This document shows positions 32,410 to 41,399 of a stretch of 61,964 nt of DNA, piece by piece. Origin of the DNA: Actinomycetes bacterium (lineage in GTDB: Bacteria > Actinomycetota > Acidimicrobiia > Acidimicrobiales > JAJZXF01). Positions within the stretch are counted from its first letter, which is position 1. Every line of letters starts with the position of its first letter. Where the stretch lies: contig JAJZXF010000006.1 in NCBI GenBank assembly GCA_021802485.1, positions 1-61,964 of the forward strand. The letters are read 5' to 3'. Below the pieces are notes generated by a model. That model ran no database searches, was not told the origin of the DNA, and saw only the letters and a list, made by a program, of their open reading frames with translations. The position numbers and the translations under genes were made by a program.

Positions 32410-33101
32410 GCGCGGCCAAGACCACAGCCAAGACAGCGGTATCCGATGTCACAGAACCAAGCAAAGTGCCTTCCGCGTCCAAGACGAAGGAGAAGCAGCC
32501 GCGAGGTGTAAAGAAGGCCGCTGCAACGGCGAAAGGCCGAGCGCCCTCCTCACTACCTCGATTGAAGGCCCGTTATGAGGATCAAGTGCGCGGTTCGCTG
32601 CGCGAGCAGCTCGGGCTTCAGAACATCATGGAGGTCCCGCGGTTGGACAAGATCGTGGTCAATATGGGAGTGGGTCGCGCCACCCAGCAGCAGTCGTTGA
32701 TTGAGGGCGCTGTTCGGGACCTTCAGATCATTGCTGGCCAGCGCCCGGTTGTGACAAAGGCACGTCGATCCATAGCAGCGTTCAAGTTGCGCGAGGGCAA
32801 TGCGATCGGTGTCAAGGTGACGGTCCGGGGCGACCGGGCATGGGAGCTGTTCGATCGGCTTATCAGTATTGCTATACCCCGAATAAGGGACTTCCGCGGT
32901 CTTTCCCCAAAGTCCTTCGACGGGAGAGGGAACTACACGTTCGGGGTCGCTGAGCAGATCGTGTTCCCTGAAATTGATTACGACAAAGTCGATGCGGTGA
33001 GAGGAATGGACATAACTATTGTGACAACTGCGCGTGATGACCAAGGCGGCCGTGCATTTCTAGCTGCTTTTGGGTTTCCACTGCGCCCAGAGGCGTCATA
33101 A
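32406..33101 (+). CDS. rplE: 50S ribosomal protein L5 with basic N-terminal extension (GTG start)
   Basis: [38 protein letters not shown]; about 50-aa K/A-rich N-terminal addition. Confidence 0.94.
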   Translation: MSAAKTTAKTAVSDVTEPSKVPSASKTKEKQPRGVKKAAATAKGRAPSSLPRLKARYEDQVRGSLREQLGLQNIMEVPRLDKIVVNMGVGRATQQQSLIEGAVRDLQIIAGQRPVVTKARRSIAAFKLREGNAIGVKVTVRGDRAWELFDRLISIAIPRIRDFRGLSPKSFDGRGNYTFGVAEQIVFPEIDYDKVDAVRGMDITIVTTARDDQGGRAFLAAFGFPLRPEAS

Positions 33102-33120
33102 GGGCCTGGAGGAGAGTCGA

Positions 33121-33306
33121 ATGGCGAAGAAGGCGCTGGTTGAAAAGCAGCAGCGGAAACCGAAGTTTAAGGTGCGAGGATACACACGCTGCCTGCGTTG
33201 CGGGCGACCGAAGGCTGTCTACCGTAAGTTCGGTCTATGCCGCATCTGCTTGCGGCAAATGGTCCACAACGGTGAGATACCCGGCGTCACGAAGGCAAGT
33301 TGGTGA
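33121..33306 (+). CDS. rpsN: 30S ribosomal protein S14 type Z
   Basis: [61 protein letters not shown]. Confidence 0.98.
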   Translation: MAKKALVEKQQRKPKFKVRGYTRCLRCGRPKAVYRKFGLCRICLRQMVHNGEIPGVTKASW

Positions 33307-33416
33307 CGGGCATGGGACCGCGTTTGCCGGGAGTGTTCAGTGCGAGAGATATGTCGGCGAGCAGTGTATCTCCGCGGGGGTTAGGGGAGATCGCAGTGGG
33401 TGGTGACGTTATATGA
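33303..33416 (+). CDS. Candidate 37-aa small ORF bridging rpsN and rpsH
   Basis: GTGA overlap with rpsN stop, ATGA overlap with rpsH start; [37 protein letters not shown]. Confidence 0.35.
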   Translation: MTGMGPRLPGVFSARDMSASSVSPRGLGEIAVGGDVI

Positions 33417-33817
33417 CCATGACAGATTCCATCGCTGATATGCTCACGCGTATCCGCAACGCTAACGTCGCGATGCACGACACCGTACGGATGCCAGCCT
33501 CCAAGCTGAAGGAGGCACTTGCTGTGATTCTCGAGCAAGAGGGCTACATAGCAAGTTTCAGGGTCGACGCACAGGATCAGGCGCCGTTTAACGTCTTGGA
33601 GATTGAGCTCAAGTACACCGTGGACCGGCGTAGAGTGATCGGCGGGCTGCGCAGGGTGTCAAAGCCAGGCCTGCGGGTCTATGCTCGCTCGGACAAGTTG
33701 CCGCGGGTTCTCGGTGGTATGGGCATAGCCGTGTTGTCTACGAGCCGCGGTCTCATGACTGATCGGGAGGCGCGCAAGAGCAAGGTCGGTGGGGAGGTCC
33801 TCTGCTATGTGTGGTGA
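33413..33817 (+). CDS. rpsH: 30S ribosomal protein S8
   Basis: [38 protein letters not shown] ... [28 protein letters not shown]. Confidence 0.98.
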   Translation: MTMTDSIADMLTRIRNANVAMHDTVRMPASKLKEALAVILEQEGYIASFRVDAQDQAPFNVLEIELKYTVDRRRVIGGLRRVSKPGLRVYARSDKLPRVLGGMGIAVLSTSRGLMTDREARKSKVGGEVLCYVW

Positions 33818-33879
33818 CGGCTACAGGCGTGGTGACCGCTATTTCAGCGTTCAGGTGCAAGCACGAGCAGAACAGCTAG
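33814..33879 (+). CDS. Candidate 21-aa small ORF between rpsH and rplF
   Basis: GTGA overlap with rpsH stop; stop TAG is part of the rplF ribosome-binding site (TAGGAG). Confidence 0.25.
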   Translation: MTATGVVTAISAFRCKHEQNS

Positions 33880-33889
33880 GAGCGCGAGA

Positions 33890-34429
33890 GTGTCAAGGAT
33901 AGGCAGTGCCCCGATACCGGTACCATCCGGTGTGGTGGTTGATCTTTCCAGCGATTCAGTGTCGGTGAGGGGGCCACTCGGCGTGCTAGAGAGAACGGTG
34001 CCGTTCGGGATCACGGTGAGCGTCGAAGACCAAGTGCTGGTGGTGAAGAGGGCAGACGACGAGCGTCGGACCAGAGCTCTCCACGGGCTCACGCGCGCGC
34101 TAGTGAACAATATGGTGTTGGGTGTGACCGAGGGCTTCTCCAAGCATCTCGAACTGGTGGGGGTCGGCTACAGGGCGATCCCCAAGGGCCAGCACCAGCT
34201 GGAGTTGGCCCTTGGCTTCTCACATCCGGTCGTGGTGGACGCTCCCGAGGGAGTGACCTTCGAGGTGCCTGCGCCCAACCGGGTGAAGGTCACCGGTATT
34301 GATAAGGAGGCGGTGGGCCAAGTGGCTGCTGATATCCGTAAGCTTCGCAAGCCAGAGCCGTACAAGGGCAAGGGAGTGCGCTACGCAGGAGAGACGATAC
34401 TCAGAAAAGCTGGGAAGGCGGCTAAGTGA
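33890..34429 (+). CDS. rplF: 50S ribosomal protein L6 (GTG start)
   Basis: [16 protein letters not shown] ... [27 protein letters not shown]. Confidence 0.97.
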   Translation: MSRIGSAPIPVPSGVVVDLSSDSVSVRGPLGVLERTVPFGITVSVEDQVLVVKRADDERRTRALHGLTRALVNNMVLGVTEGFSKHLELVGVGYRAIPKGQHQLELALGFSHPVVVDAPEGVTFEVPAPNRVKVTGIDKEAVGQVAADIRKLRKPEPYKGKGVRYAGETILRKAGKAAK

Positions 34430-34791
34430 TGAGTGACACGAGGCGGGAGGCGGTGCTGAGAGGACGTCGTCATGCACGCATCAGGCGACGTCTATCCGGT
34501 ACGACGGAGCGGCCGAGGCTGTCTGTTTACCGTTCAAACCGGCACATTTTCGCGCAGGTCATCGACGACTCGCAGGGCCATACACTTGCCGCAGCCTCGA
34601 GCGTCGAGCCAGCACTGAGAGCGGACGGCACGGGAAATACAGCTGGCGCTGATCGTGTTGGTCGCCTTGTTGCTGAGCGGGCCCGCAAAGCTGGGGTGAA
34701 GGTCGTGGTATTCGACCGGGGCGGGTTTCGCTTCCACGGTCGTGTTGCAGCACTCGCGCAGGCCGCGAGGAACGCTGGGTTGGAGTTCTAA
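34426..34791 (+). CDS. rplR: 50S ribosomal protein L18
   Basis: [45 protein letters not shown]. Confidence 0.96.
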   Translation: MMSDTRREAVLRGRRHARIRRRLSGTTERPRLSVYRSNRHIFAQVIDDSQGHTLAAASSVEPALRADGTGNTAGADRVGRLVAERARKAGVKVVVFDRGGFRFHGRVAALAQAARNAGLEF

Positions 34792-35349
34792 GTGGTGGAT
34801 CCGCAGTTCGAAGAACGTACAATTAGGGTCAACAGGGTTGCAAAGGTTGTCAAGGGCGGCCGCCGCTTCTCATTCACGGCTCTTATGGTTGTTGGGGATG
34901 TCAATGGCAGGGTTGGCCTCGGGTATGGCAAGGCAAAAGAGGCTGGTCTCGCAGTGCAAAAGGGTCTGGAAGATGCCCGCAAGAACATGTTCGATGTTCC
35001 CTTGGCTGGCGGCACAATCACGCATCCGGTAATCGGAACCAGCGGGGCCGGCAGGGTGCTGCTGAAGCCCGCGGCGCCTGGGACAGGGGTCATAGCTGGC
35101 GGCGCAGCGAGAGCAATCCTGGAGATGGCGGGTGTGCGCGACGTCTTGACGAAGTCACTTGGCTCATCCAATGGGATCAATGTCGCTCATGCGACGGTCG
35201 CGGGGCTCAAGGCGCTTACCGATCCTGACAGCGTGGGGTTGCTGCGTGGAAGGCCTGCGAGTGAGATCGTTCCAGCGGGCGTCCTGCGAGCTTGGAGGGC
35301 GGGAAAGGAACGTAGTGCAGGCGGCACCGAGGATGGTGCACAGGCATGA
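34792..35349 (+). CDS. rpsE: 30S ribosomal protein S5 (GTG start)
   Basis: [43 protein letters not shown]. Confidence 0.97.
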   Translation: MVDPQFEERTIRVNRVAKVVKGGRRFSFTALMVVGDVNGRVGLGYGKAKEAGLAVQKGLEDARKNMFDVPLAGGTITHPVIGTSGAGRVLLKPAAPGTGVIAGGAARAILEMAGVRDVLTKSLGSSNGINVAHATVAGLKALTDPDSVGLLRGRPASEIVPAGVLRAWRAGKERSAGGTEDGAQA

Positions 35350-35714
35350 GTACCGGTAGTGTTGTGAGCAGGACCAGCGTCCCCGCTGGAGGCGCTGGTG
35401 ATCGGGGCCCCTCAGAGCTAAAGCGATCGCGTTCACGGGCAAAGACCTCGACGCGAGAAGTAGCTAGCGGCCCAGACGTCACCTCATTGGACCCGAGGAT
35501 CCAGGTGACGATGGTGCGCTCGTCAATTGGAGCGCGCCCGAAGCACCGTGGTGGCCTGCGGGCTTTGGGGCTTCGCAGGATTGGCCACACGAGGAACCTT
35601 CCCGACCGCCCGGAGATTCGCGGCATGATAGCGAGAGTGTCGCACCTGGTCGAAGTGAAAGAGATTCCTGGAGCTGGCGAGGACAGGACCCATAGCAAGC
35701 GAAGGGACACGTGA
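35346..35714 (+). CDS. rpmD: 50S ribosomal protein L30 with N- and C-terminal extensions
   Basis: [52 protein letters not shown]. Confidence 0.92.
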   Translation: MSTGSVVSRTSVPAGGAGDRGPSELKRSRSRAKTSTREVASGPDVTSLDPRIQVTMVRSSIGARPKHRGGLRALGLRRIGHTRNLPDRPEIRGMIARVSHLVEVKEIPGAGEDRTHSKRRDT

Positions 35715-36250
35715 TGGGAGCCGTGATTAAGCTTCATGACCTGAAGCCCGCACCAGGGTCGAAACGTGCCGGCAGGAGGGTTGCCCGTGGGATCGGGGGC
35801 AAGGGTGGCAAGACAGCCGGTAGAGGCACGAAGGGCCAGAAGGCCCGAGGAACGGTGAGAGCGGGTTTTGAGGGCGGCCAGCTCCCGCTGGTCCAGCGCG
35901 TCCCGAAGTTGAAGGGGTTCAAGAACCCATTTCGTGTCGAATATCGGGTGATCAATCTCGACGCGCTTGACACCCTCGATCTGGCAAGGATCGCCGTTCG
36001 TCCAAGTGATGGAGCGGTCCCGGTGGTTTCGCCGGAGACACTTGCCTCGCTCGGCCTGGTCCGCAAGGGGTCTTTGGTCAAGGTTCTCGGCAGGGGAGAG
36101 GTCCACCGTGCGATGCATGTGAAGGCGCATCGCTTTTCAGGATCAGCAGAGAGGGCGATTGTCCAAGCTGGTGGCAGCATCGAGGTGTTGGCGCTCCCAT
36201 TTGGCCATGGTCGTCCACCTGCTCGTGGCAATGCACTGACTAATCGTTAG
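35711..36250 (+). CDS. rplO: 50S ribosomal protein L15
   Basis: IKLHDLKPAPGSKRAGRRVARGIGGKGGKTAGRGTKGQKARG. Confidence 0.96.
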   Translation: MMGAVIKLHDLKPAPGSKRAGRRVARGIGGKGGKTAGRGTKGQKARGTVRAGFEGGQLPLVQRVPKLKGFKNPFRVEYRVINLDALDTLDLARIAVRPSDGAVPVVSPETLASLGLVRKGSLVKVLGRGEVHRAMHVKAHRFSGSAERAIVQAGGSIEVLALPFGHGRPPARGNALTNR

Positions 36251-36276
36251 GTCGGCCGGGGAAGGATATCGGAACG

Positions 36277-37572
36277 ATGCTTTCAAATCTGAAAAACATC
36301 CTGAAGGTTCCCGACCTACGGAACAAGATCATATTCACGCTTGTGGTCATAGCGATCTACCAGCTCGGGACCTACGCTCCGGTACCTGGTGTCAGCTTTG
36401 CCGCGGTCCAGAAACTTGTGAACGCATCTAAGAGCAGCGGGATACTTGGCTTTTTGGATCTTTTCTCGGGTGGAGCTCTTACGCGGATGTCGGTGTTTGG
36501 GCTTGGCATCATGCCCTATATCACGAGCTCCATCATCATTCAGCTACTCGCGACTGTGATACCGAAGTTTGAAGAGTGGCGTGATCAGGGAGCCGCTGGG
36601 CAGAAGAAGCTCACGCAGGTGACCCGGTATCTTACGGTGACGCTGGCGTTGATGCAGTCGACGGGGCTTGCATATGCCTTCCATCATGGCGGCGCAGGCT
36701 TTTTCACCTCATCAGCGTCGATCGATCTTTTCCCCCACTTCGATCTGGGACATGTCGCCTTCTTCGTGATGACGATGACTGCTGGCACGGCGTTTGTGAT
36801 GTGGCTTGGCGAGCTGATCACTCAAAGGGGCATAGGGCAAGGGATGTCGATCCTAATCTTCGCGAATGTGGTCGCGTTCATCGTTCCAGGCGGCCACGGC
36901 ATCCTTGCTGAAGGCGGTGACGTAAAGTTCATAGCGTTCATCCTCCTCGCGGTTGCATTAATAGTCGCGATCGTCTTCATGGAGCTAGGTCAGCGTCGTA
37001 TCCCGGTGACATTCGCGAAACGTGTCGTCGGCCGCCAGATTTACGGAGGCCAGAGCACTTACCTCCCGTTGAAGGTGAACCAAGCGGGTGTCATACCAAT
37101 CATCTTTGCGACCTCGATCCTGTACTTCCCGATCCTTTTGTCGAACATCATTCCTTCGGTGGGGATGCGGTCATGGATCAACAGCAACCTGACGCCTACG
37201 AGCCTTGTCTACATCGGCATCTATTCTGTGCTCATATTTGGTTTTACCTTCTTTTATGCCACGGTGGCCTTTGATCCGTACCAGAATGCGGATGTGATCC
37301 GCAAGCAAGGTGGCTACATACCCGGGATACGTCCCGGTCCACCCACGGAGCGATATCTCGCGCGGACTCTCAATCGCATCACGTTTCCCGGTGCACTGTT
37401 CCTTGTGGTTGTGGCGGTGACCCCGTCGCTGCTCCTTGTGGTTTGGAACATCAACACCTTCCCATTTGCCGGTACTACACTGTTGATTGCCGCTGGCGTT
37501 GCACTAGAGACCATGAAGCAGGTAGACAGCCAGCTCATGATGCGCAACTATGACGGCTTTCTGAAACAGTGA
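36277..37572 (+). CDS. secY: Preprotein translocase subunit SecY
   Basis: GIMPYITSSIIIQLLATVIPKFEEW, QRRIPVTFAKRVVGRQIYGGQSTYLPLKVNQAGVIPIIFA. Confidence 0.98.
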   Translation: MLSNLKNILKVPDLRNKIIFTLVVIAIYQLGTYAPVPGVSFAAVQKLVNASKSSGILGFLDLFSGGALTRMSVFGLGIMPYITSSIIIQLLATVIPKFEEWRDQGAAGQKKLTQVTRYLTVTLALMQSTGLAYAFHHGGAGFFTSSASIDLFPHFDLGHVAFFVMTMTAGTAFVMWLGELITQRGIGQGMSILIFANVVAFIVPGGHGILAEGGDVKFIAFILLAVALIVAIVFMELGQRRIPVTFAKRVVGRQIYGGQSTYLPLKVNQAGVIPIIFATSILYFPILLSNIIPSVGMRSWINSNLTPTSLVYIGIYSVLIFGFTFFYATVAFDPYQNADVIRKQGGYIPGIRPGPPTERYLARTLNRITFPGALFLVVVAVTPSLLLVVWNINTFPFAGTTLLIAAGVALETMKQVDSQLMMRNYDGFLKQ

Positions 37573-37655
37573 CCGCTACAGTCGTTGCTTGCGACCGAAC
37601 GTCGTCTCTTGCCGGAGACCGTTGCAGCCTGTGTACCGAGGACTTGCTGAGCTAA
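37569..37655 (+). CDS. Candidate 28-aa small ORF bridging secY and adk
   Basis: GTGA overlap with secY stop; TAA directly abuts adk GTG; VTATVVACDRTSSLAGDRCSLCTEDLLS. Confidence 0.35.
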   Translation: MTATVVACDRTSSLAGDRCSLCTEDLLS

Positions 37656-38339
37656 GTGGCGCCAGGGCTGAGGCTTGTGATGCTTGGCAAGCAGGGAGCG
37701 GGGAAAGGGACGCAGTGCGTAAGGCTCTCGCATCACTACGTTATTCCACACATATCGACTGGAGACATGCTGCGAGCGGCGCTGAAGGCCGGTCGCAGCC
37801 TCGGCAATAAGGTCGGCGATGCGATCGCATCCGGCGAGCTACTCGCGGATGAGCTGGTGGTGTCGATGGTTGCTGAGCGTTTGGAGCAGGACGACACAAG
37901 GCGTAGGGGGTTCGTGCTCGACGGCTTTCCGAGAACTATCGAACAGGCGAAGGCTCTGCGGAGCCTTCTTGCGCCAGCGGATGTAGATATGGCCGTCAAC
38001 CTCACCATCCCCACAGCACAAGTGCTGAAGCGCCTTGCTGGTCGCAGGGTATGCGCGGACTGTGGTGCGAACTACCATGTCACCGCCTTGCCTAAGGTGG
38101 ACTGGACCTGTGACGTGTGTGGCGGCGAAGTGGTCCAGCGTGAGGATGATACTGAAGACGCGATTCGTCGGAGGTTGGGCCTTTACGAGCGCGAGACTGC
38201 GCCTCTCATAGCGTGGTATGAAGAGCATTCGCGGGTTATGTCAATAAGCGGGGTGGGGAGCCAGGATACGGTCGGTGCGCGCGTGATCCGGGCAGTCGAC
38301 AGCTACCTGCGTCGGCGAGACCGGAGTGTTCGAAAGTGA
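37656..38339 (+). CDS. adk: Adenylate kinase (GTG start; internal ATG 37680 possible)
   Basis: LVMLGKQGAGKGTQCVRLSHHYVIPHISTGDMLR, zinc-lid CxxC. Confidence 0.97.
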   Translation: MAPGLRLVMLGKQGAGKGTQCVRLSHHYVIPHISTGDMLRAALKAGRSLGNKVGDAIASGELLADELVVSMVAERLEQDDTRRRGFVLDGFPRTIEQAKALRSLLAPADVDMAVNLTIPTAQVLKRLAGRRVCADCGANYHVTALPKVDWTCDVCGGEVVQREDDTEDAIRRRLGLYERETAPLIAWYEEHSRVMSISGVGSQDTVGARVIRAVDSYLRRRDRSVRK

Positions 38340-39076
38340 CCCGCAGCGAGTCTGAGATAGCCAAGATGCGCCTCGCTGGTCGGGTGGTCGCGGAGATGCA
38401 CGAGAAGCTGCGTGAGGCGATCCGCCCTGGGGTTACAACTAGCGAGCTGAACAAGGTCGCGGCTGGTGTCCTCGAAAAAAGGGGTGCCCGCTCGAATTTC
38501 CTTGGCTACCACGGCTATCCGGCGGTCATATGCACATCTCCGAACAACGTCATCGTTCACGGAATTCCGGGAGAACGGCGGGTGGTCGATGGAGATATCA
38601 TCTCGCTCGATTGTGGCGCGATCGTCGAGGGATATCACGGCGATGCGGCTTTTACCGCGCCAGTCGGGAGCGTGAGCGCTGAGGCGCTCCGCCTGATCGA
38701 AGTGACCGAGCACAGCTTATGGGCCGGTATAGATGCCATGTGGCCCGGTAGGCGACTTCACGAGATCGGCAAGGCTGTCCAGGAGGTTGCCGAGCAGGCT
38801 GGCTTCTCCGTGGTGCGCGAGTACGTCGGGCATGCGATTGGCACCGAGATGCACGAGGATCCCCAGGTTCCAAACTACTGGCCTGGCGCTCCGGGCCCAA
38901 TGCTCAAGATTGGAAATGTCTTCGCAGTGGAGCCTATGGTGAACTTGGGAACCCCAGCGACACGGTTGCTGAAGGACGGTTGGACAGTGGTCACAGCCGA
39001 CGGTAAACTCTCTGCGCACTTCGAGCACACGATTGCCGTGACTGAAGAGGGCCCGGTGGTGCTGACCGTTGCCTGA
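38336..39076 (+). CDS. map: Methionine aminopeptidase type I
   Basis: NFLGYHGYPAVICTSPNNVIVHGIPGERRVVDGDIISLDCGAIVEGYHGDAA. Confidence 0.97.
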   Translation: MTRSESEIAKMRLAGRVVAEMHEKLREAIRPGVTTSELNKVAAGVLEKRGARSNFLGYHGYPAVICTSPNNVIVHGIPGERRVVDGDIISLDCGAIVEGYHGDAAFTAPVGSVSAEALRLIEVTEHSLWAGIDAMWPGRRLHEIGKAVQEVAEQAGFSVVREYVGHAIGTEMHEDPQVPNYWPGAPGPMLKIGNVFAVEPMVNLGTPATRLLKDGWTVVTADGKLSAHFEHTIAVTEEGPVVLTVA

Positions 39077-39090
39077 GCTGCTAAGCTATT

Positions 39091-39333
39091 ATGCACGCCT
39101 TCAGCACTGTTGCCGGATGCGGTGTTTTAGGCCGCCTCGGGCATGTGGGGCGTCTTGAGCGCCCCCGTCAGAGGGTGTTGCCTAGGCGAACAGGAATGGC
39201 GCAAGTGACGTGCTGGTGCTCTGGCCAGCTTATTGAAGTAACTCAGAGGCAGCGCAGCTGGTCAAAATGGCGCGCATCATTGTACAGGGACGGATTATGC
39301 AGGGACAACGACAAGGAGGAAGGTTCTGCCTAA
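39091..39333 (+). CDS. Weak candidate ORF (80 aa) in the map-infA gap
   Basis: Open frame ending 8 nt into infA; no recognised family; overlaps a GC-rich hairpin near 39147. Confidence 0.15.
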   Translation: MHAFSTVAGCGVLGRLGHVGRLERPRQRVLPRRTGMAQVTCWCSGQLIEVTQRQRSWSKWRASLYRDGLCRDNDKEEGSA

Positions 39334-39565
39334 GACCAAAGAGCTAAAGACCAAGGAGGAGGCGATCGTCCTGGAGGGCACGGTTGTCGAACCCCTTCCG
39401 AACGCCATGTTCCGGGTCGAGCTCGAGAACGGCCATAAGATCCTTGCACACAGTTCCGGTAAGATGCGCATGCACAGGATCCGGATCCTTCCCGGTGATC
39501 GAGTCCAGGTCGAGATCACTCCGTATGACCTGACTAGGGGACGGGTCACATACCGCTACAAGTGA
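39326..39565 (+). CDS. infA: Translation initiation factor IF-1, apparent CTG start
   Basis: (L/M)[85 protein letters not shown] 5 nt upstream of CTG; no nearby in-frame ATG/GTG/TTG. Confidence 0.92.
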   Translation: MPKTKELKTKEEAIVLEGTVVEPLPNAMFRVELENGHKILAHSSGKMRMHRIRILPGDRVQVEITPYDLTRGRVTYRYK

Positions 39566-39657
39566 CACCCCAGGAGTCACTTCCGAACAACCAGCTAATG
39601 CCCCACGAGGCCCGCATGGGACGGACCGCGGTGGCAATGATCAGAAAGCAGTCATGA
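39562..39657 (+). CDS. Candidate 31-aa small ORF bridging infA and rpmJ
   Basis: GTGA overlap with infA stop, ATGA overlap with rpmJ start; [31 protein letters not shown]. Confidence 0.4.
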   Translation: MTPQESLPNNQLMPHEARMGRTAVAMIRKQS

Positions 39658-39767
39658 AGGTACGACCAAGCGTGAAGCCGATATGTGAGAAGTGCAAGGT
39701 GATCCGACGTCACCGGCGCGTTATGGTGATCTGCACGAATCCGCGGCACAAGCAGCGCCAAGGCTGA
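39654..39767 (+). CDS. rpmJ: 50S ribosomal protein L36
   Basis: [37 protein letters not shown]. Confidence 0.98.
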   Translation: MKVRPSVKPICEKCKVIRRHRRVMVICTNPRHKQRQG

Positions 39768-39783
39768 GGGTAGAGACAAAGGT

Positions 39784-40164
39784 ATGGCACGTATAGCCGG
39801 AGTTGATGTTCCTCGCGACAAGCGTCTGGAGATAGCGCTCACCTATGTGCACGGTATAGGTGCTCCGTCGTCAAGGCGCATCTGCGCGGAAACCGGTCTC
39901 AGCGCAGATACGAGGGTGCGCGATCTCACTGATGAAGAGGTTGGCCGTCTCCGAAGCTGGATCGACGCGAACCTCAGGGTCGAGGGGGATCTGCGTCGCG
40001 AGGTTGCCCAAGATATCAAGCGAAAGATGGAGATCAACTGTTATCAGGGGATCCGTCACCGAAGGGGGCTTCCCGTACACGGGCAACGCACCCATACAAA
40101 TGCCCGTACACGCAAAGGTCCGAAGAAGACAGTGGCCGGTAAGAAGAAAGTTCGAAAGCACTGA
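39784..40164 (+). CDS. rpsM: 30S ribosomal protein S13
   Basis: [26 protein letters not shown] ... [29 protein letters not shown]. Confidence 0.98.
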   Translation: MARIAGVDVPRDKRLEIALTYVHGIGAPSSRRICAETGLSADTRVRDLTDEEVGRLRSWIDANLRVEGDLRREVAQDIKRKMEINCYQGIRHRRGLPVHGQRTHTNARTRKGPKKTVAGKKKVRKH

Positions 40165-40568
40165 TGCCAAAGGGAAAGCCATCAAGCGGGCCACGGCGTG
40201 TCCGAAAGCGCGAGCGCAAGAATGTTACCTACGGGGTCGCGCACATCAAGAGTTCCTTCAACAACACGATCGTCTCCATCACGGACCCGGATGGCAACGT
40301 CCTATCCTGGGCCTCCGCAGGGAACGTCGGGTTCAAGGGCTCCAGGAAGTCAACTCCGTATGCTGCGCAGACTGCAGCTGAGGTATGTGCAAAGCGCGCA
40401 ATGGAACATGGGATAAAGAAGGTTGATGTCCAGGCGCGAGGGCCGGGCTCGGGACGCGAGATGGCGATCCGCTCGCTCGCTAACGCTGGCATAGAGGTTG
40501 CGGGCATCAAGGACGTGACTCCCATCCCGCACAATGGGTGCCGTCCGAAGAAAAGGCGCCGGGTGTGA
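40164..40568 (+). CDS. rpsK: 30S ribosomal protein S11
   Basis: [49 protein letters not shown]. Confidence 0.98.
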   Translation: MPKGKPSSGPRRVRKRERKNVTYGVAHIKSSFNNTIVSITDPDGNVLSWASAGNVGFKGSRKSTPYAAQTAAEVCAKRAMEHGIKKVDVQARGPGSGREMAIRSLANAGIEVAGIKDVTPIPHNGCRPKKRRRV

Positions 40569-40663
40569 TGGCGGCGCTGTTCTGGAAAGGTACTGATGGT
40601 GTTGACGATGAACTGCGCGGTAGCGCGACGCTGCACGCGCTCTGCGAGGAGCTGCACAGCTAG
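40568..40663 (+). CDS. Candidate 31-aa small ORF bridging rpsK and rpsD
   Basis: ATG overlaps rpsK stop (TGATG); TAG directly abuts rps[35 protein letters not shown]. Confidence 0.4.
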   Translation: MAALFWKGTDGVDDELRGSATLHALCEELHS

Positions 40664-41311
40664 ATGGCACGATATACAGGACCGGTTTGCAGGTTGTGCC
40701 GGCGAGAGAGGACCAAGTTATTCCTAAAGGGGCAGCGTTGCGACACGTCCAAGTGCCCCGTGAGCGGGGATCCTAACGACAGGGGTAAGCGCGCTTTCCC
40801 GCCGGGAGAGCATGGTAGGGACAGGATGCGCCAGGGCTCGGAGTACCTTGCCCAGTTGCGGGAGAAGCAAAAGGCACGCCGGATTTACGGGGTGCTTGAG
40901 CGTCAGTTTGTCAACCTCTACGAAGAAGCGACACGGCAGCCTGGCATCACGGGCGAGAACCTCTTGCGCATGTTAGAGCTGCGGCTGGACAACGTGGCAT
41001 TCCGCGCGAGCTGGGGTGCCAGCCGCTCCCAAGCCCGCCAGCTGGTGAACCACGGCCACATCCGGGTCAACGGGAAGCGGGTAACAATAGCTAGTTATCG
41101 CTTGCGCGTTGGCGACGCGGTGTCGTTGTCGGATGCCGCGGGCGAGCTCGTTGTGTTGCGCCATAATCTCGACACACTCGACAGGCAGCCACCGTCATGG
41201 CTCGAATGGCACGAAAACCGGCGGTCAGTTACCGTTCTTCGTGTTCCAGAGCGGGCGGACATGGACGAGTCCATCAGGGAGCAGCTCATCGTTGAGCTGT
41301 ACTCGAAGTGA
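40664..41311 (+). CDS. rpsD: 30S ribosomal protein S4
   Basis: MARYTGPVCRLCRRERTKLFLKGQRCDTSKCP ... YGVLERQFVNLYEEATRQPGITGENLLRMLELRLDNVAFR. Confidence 0.98.
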   Translation: MARYTGPVCRLCRRERTKLFLKGQRCDTSKCPVSGDPNDRGKRAFPPGEHGRDRMRQGSEYLAQLREKQKARRIYGVLERQFVNLYEEATRQPGITGENLLRMLELRLDNVAFRASWGASRSQARQLVNHGHIRVNGKRVTIASYRLRVGDAVSLSDAAGELVVLRHNLDTLDRQPPSWLEWHENRRSVTVLRVPERADMDESIREQLIVELYSK

Positions 41312-41399
41312 TCCCCAGGCTAGTTATGGCAACCCAGGACATCACCAGACCCCAGAACCCCGACCCTAATACCACGACGATTCAGGAGTTACGATTTAC

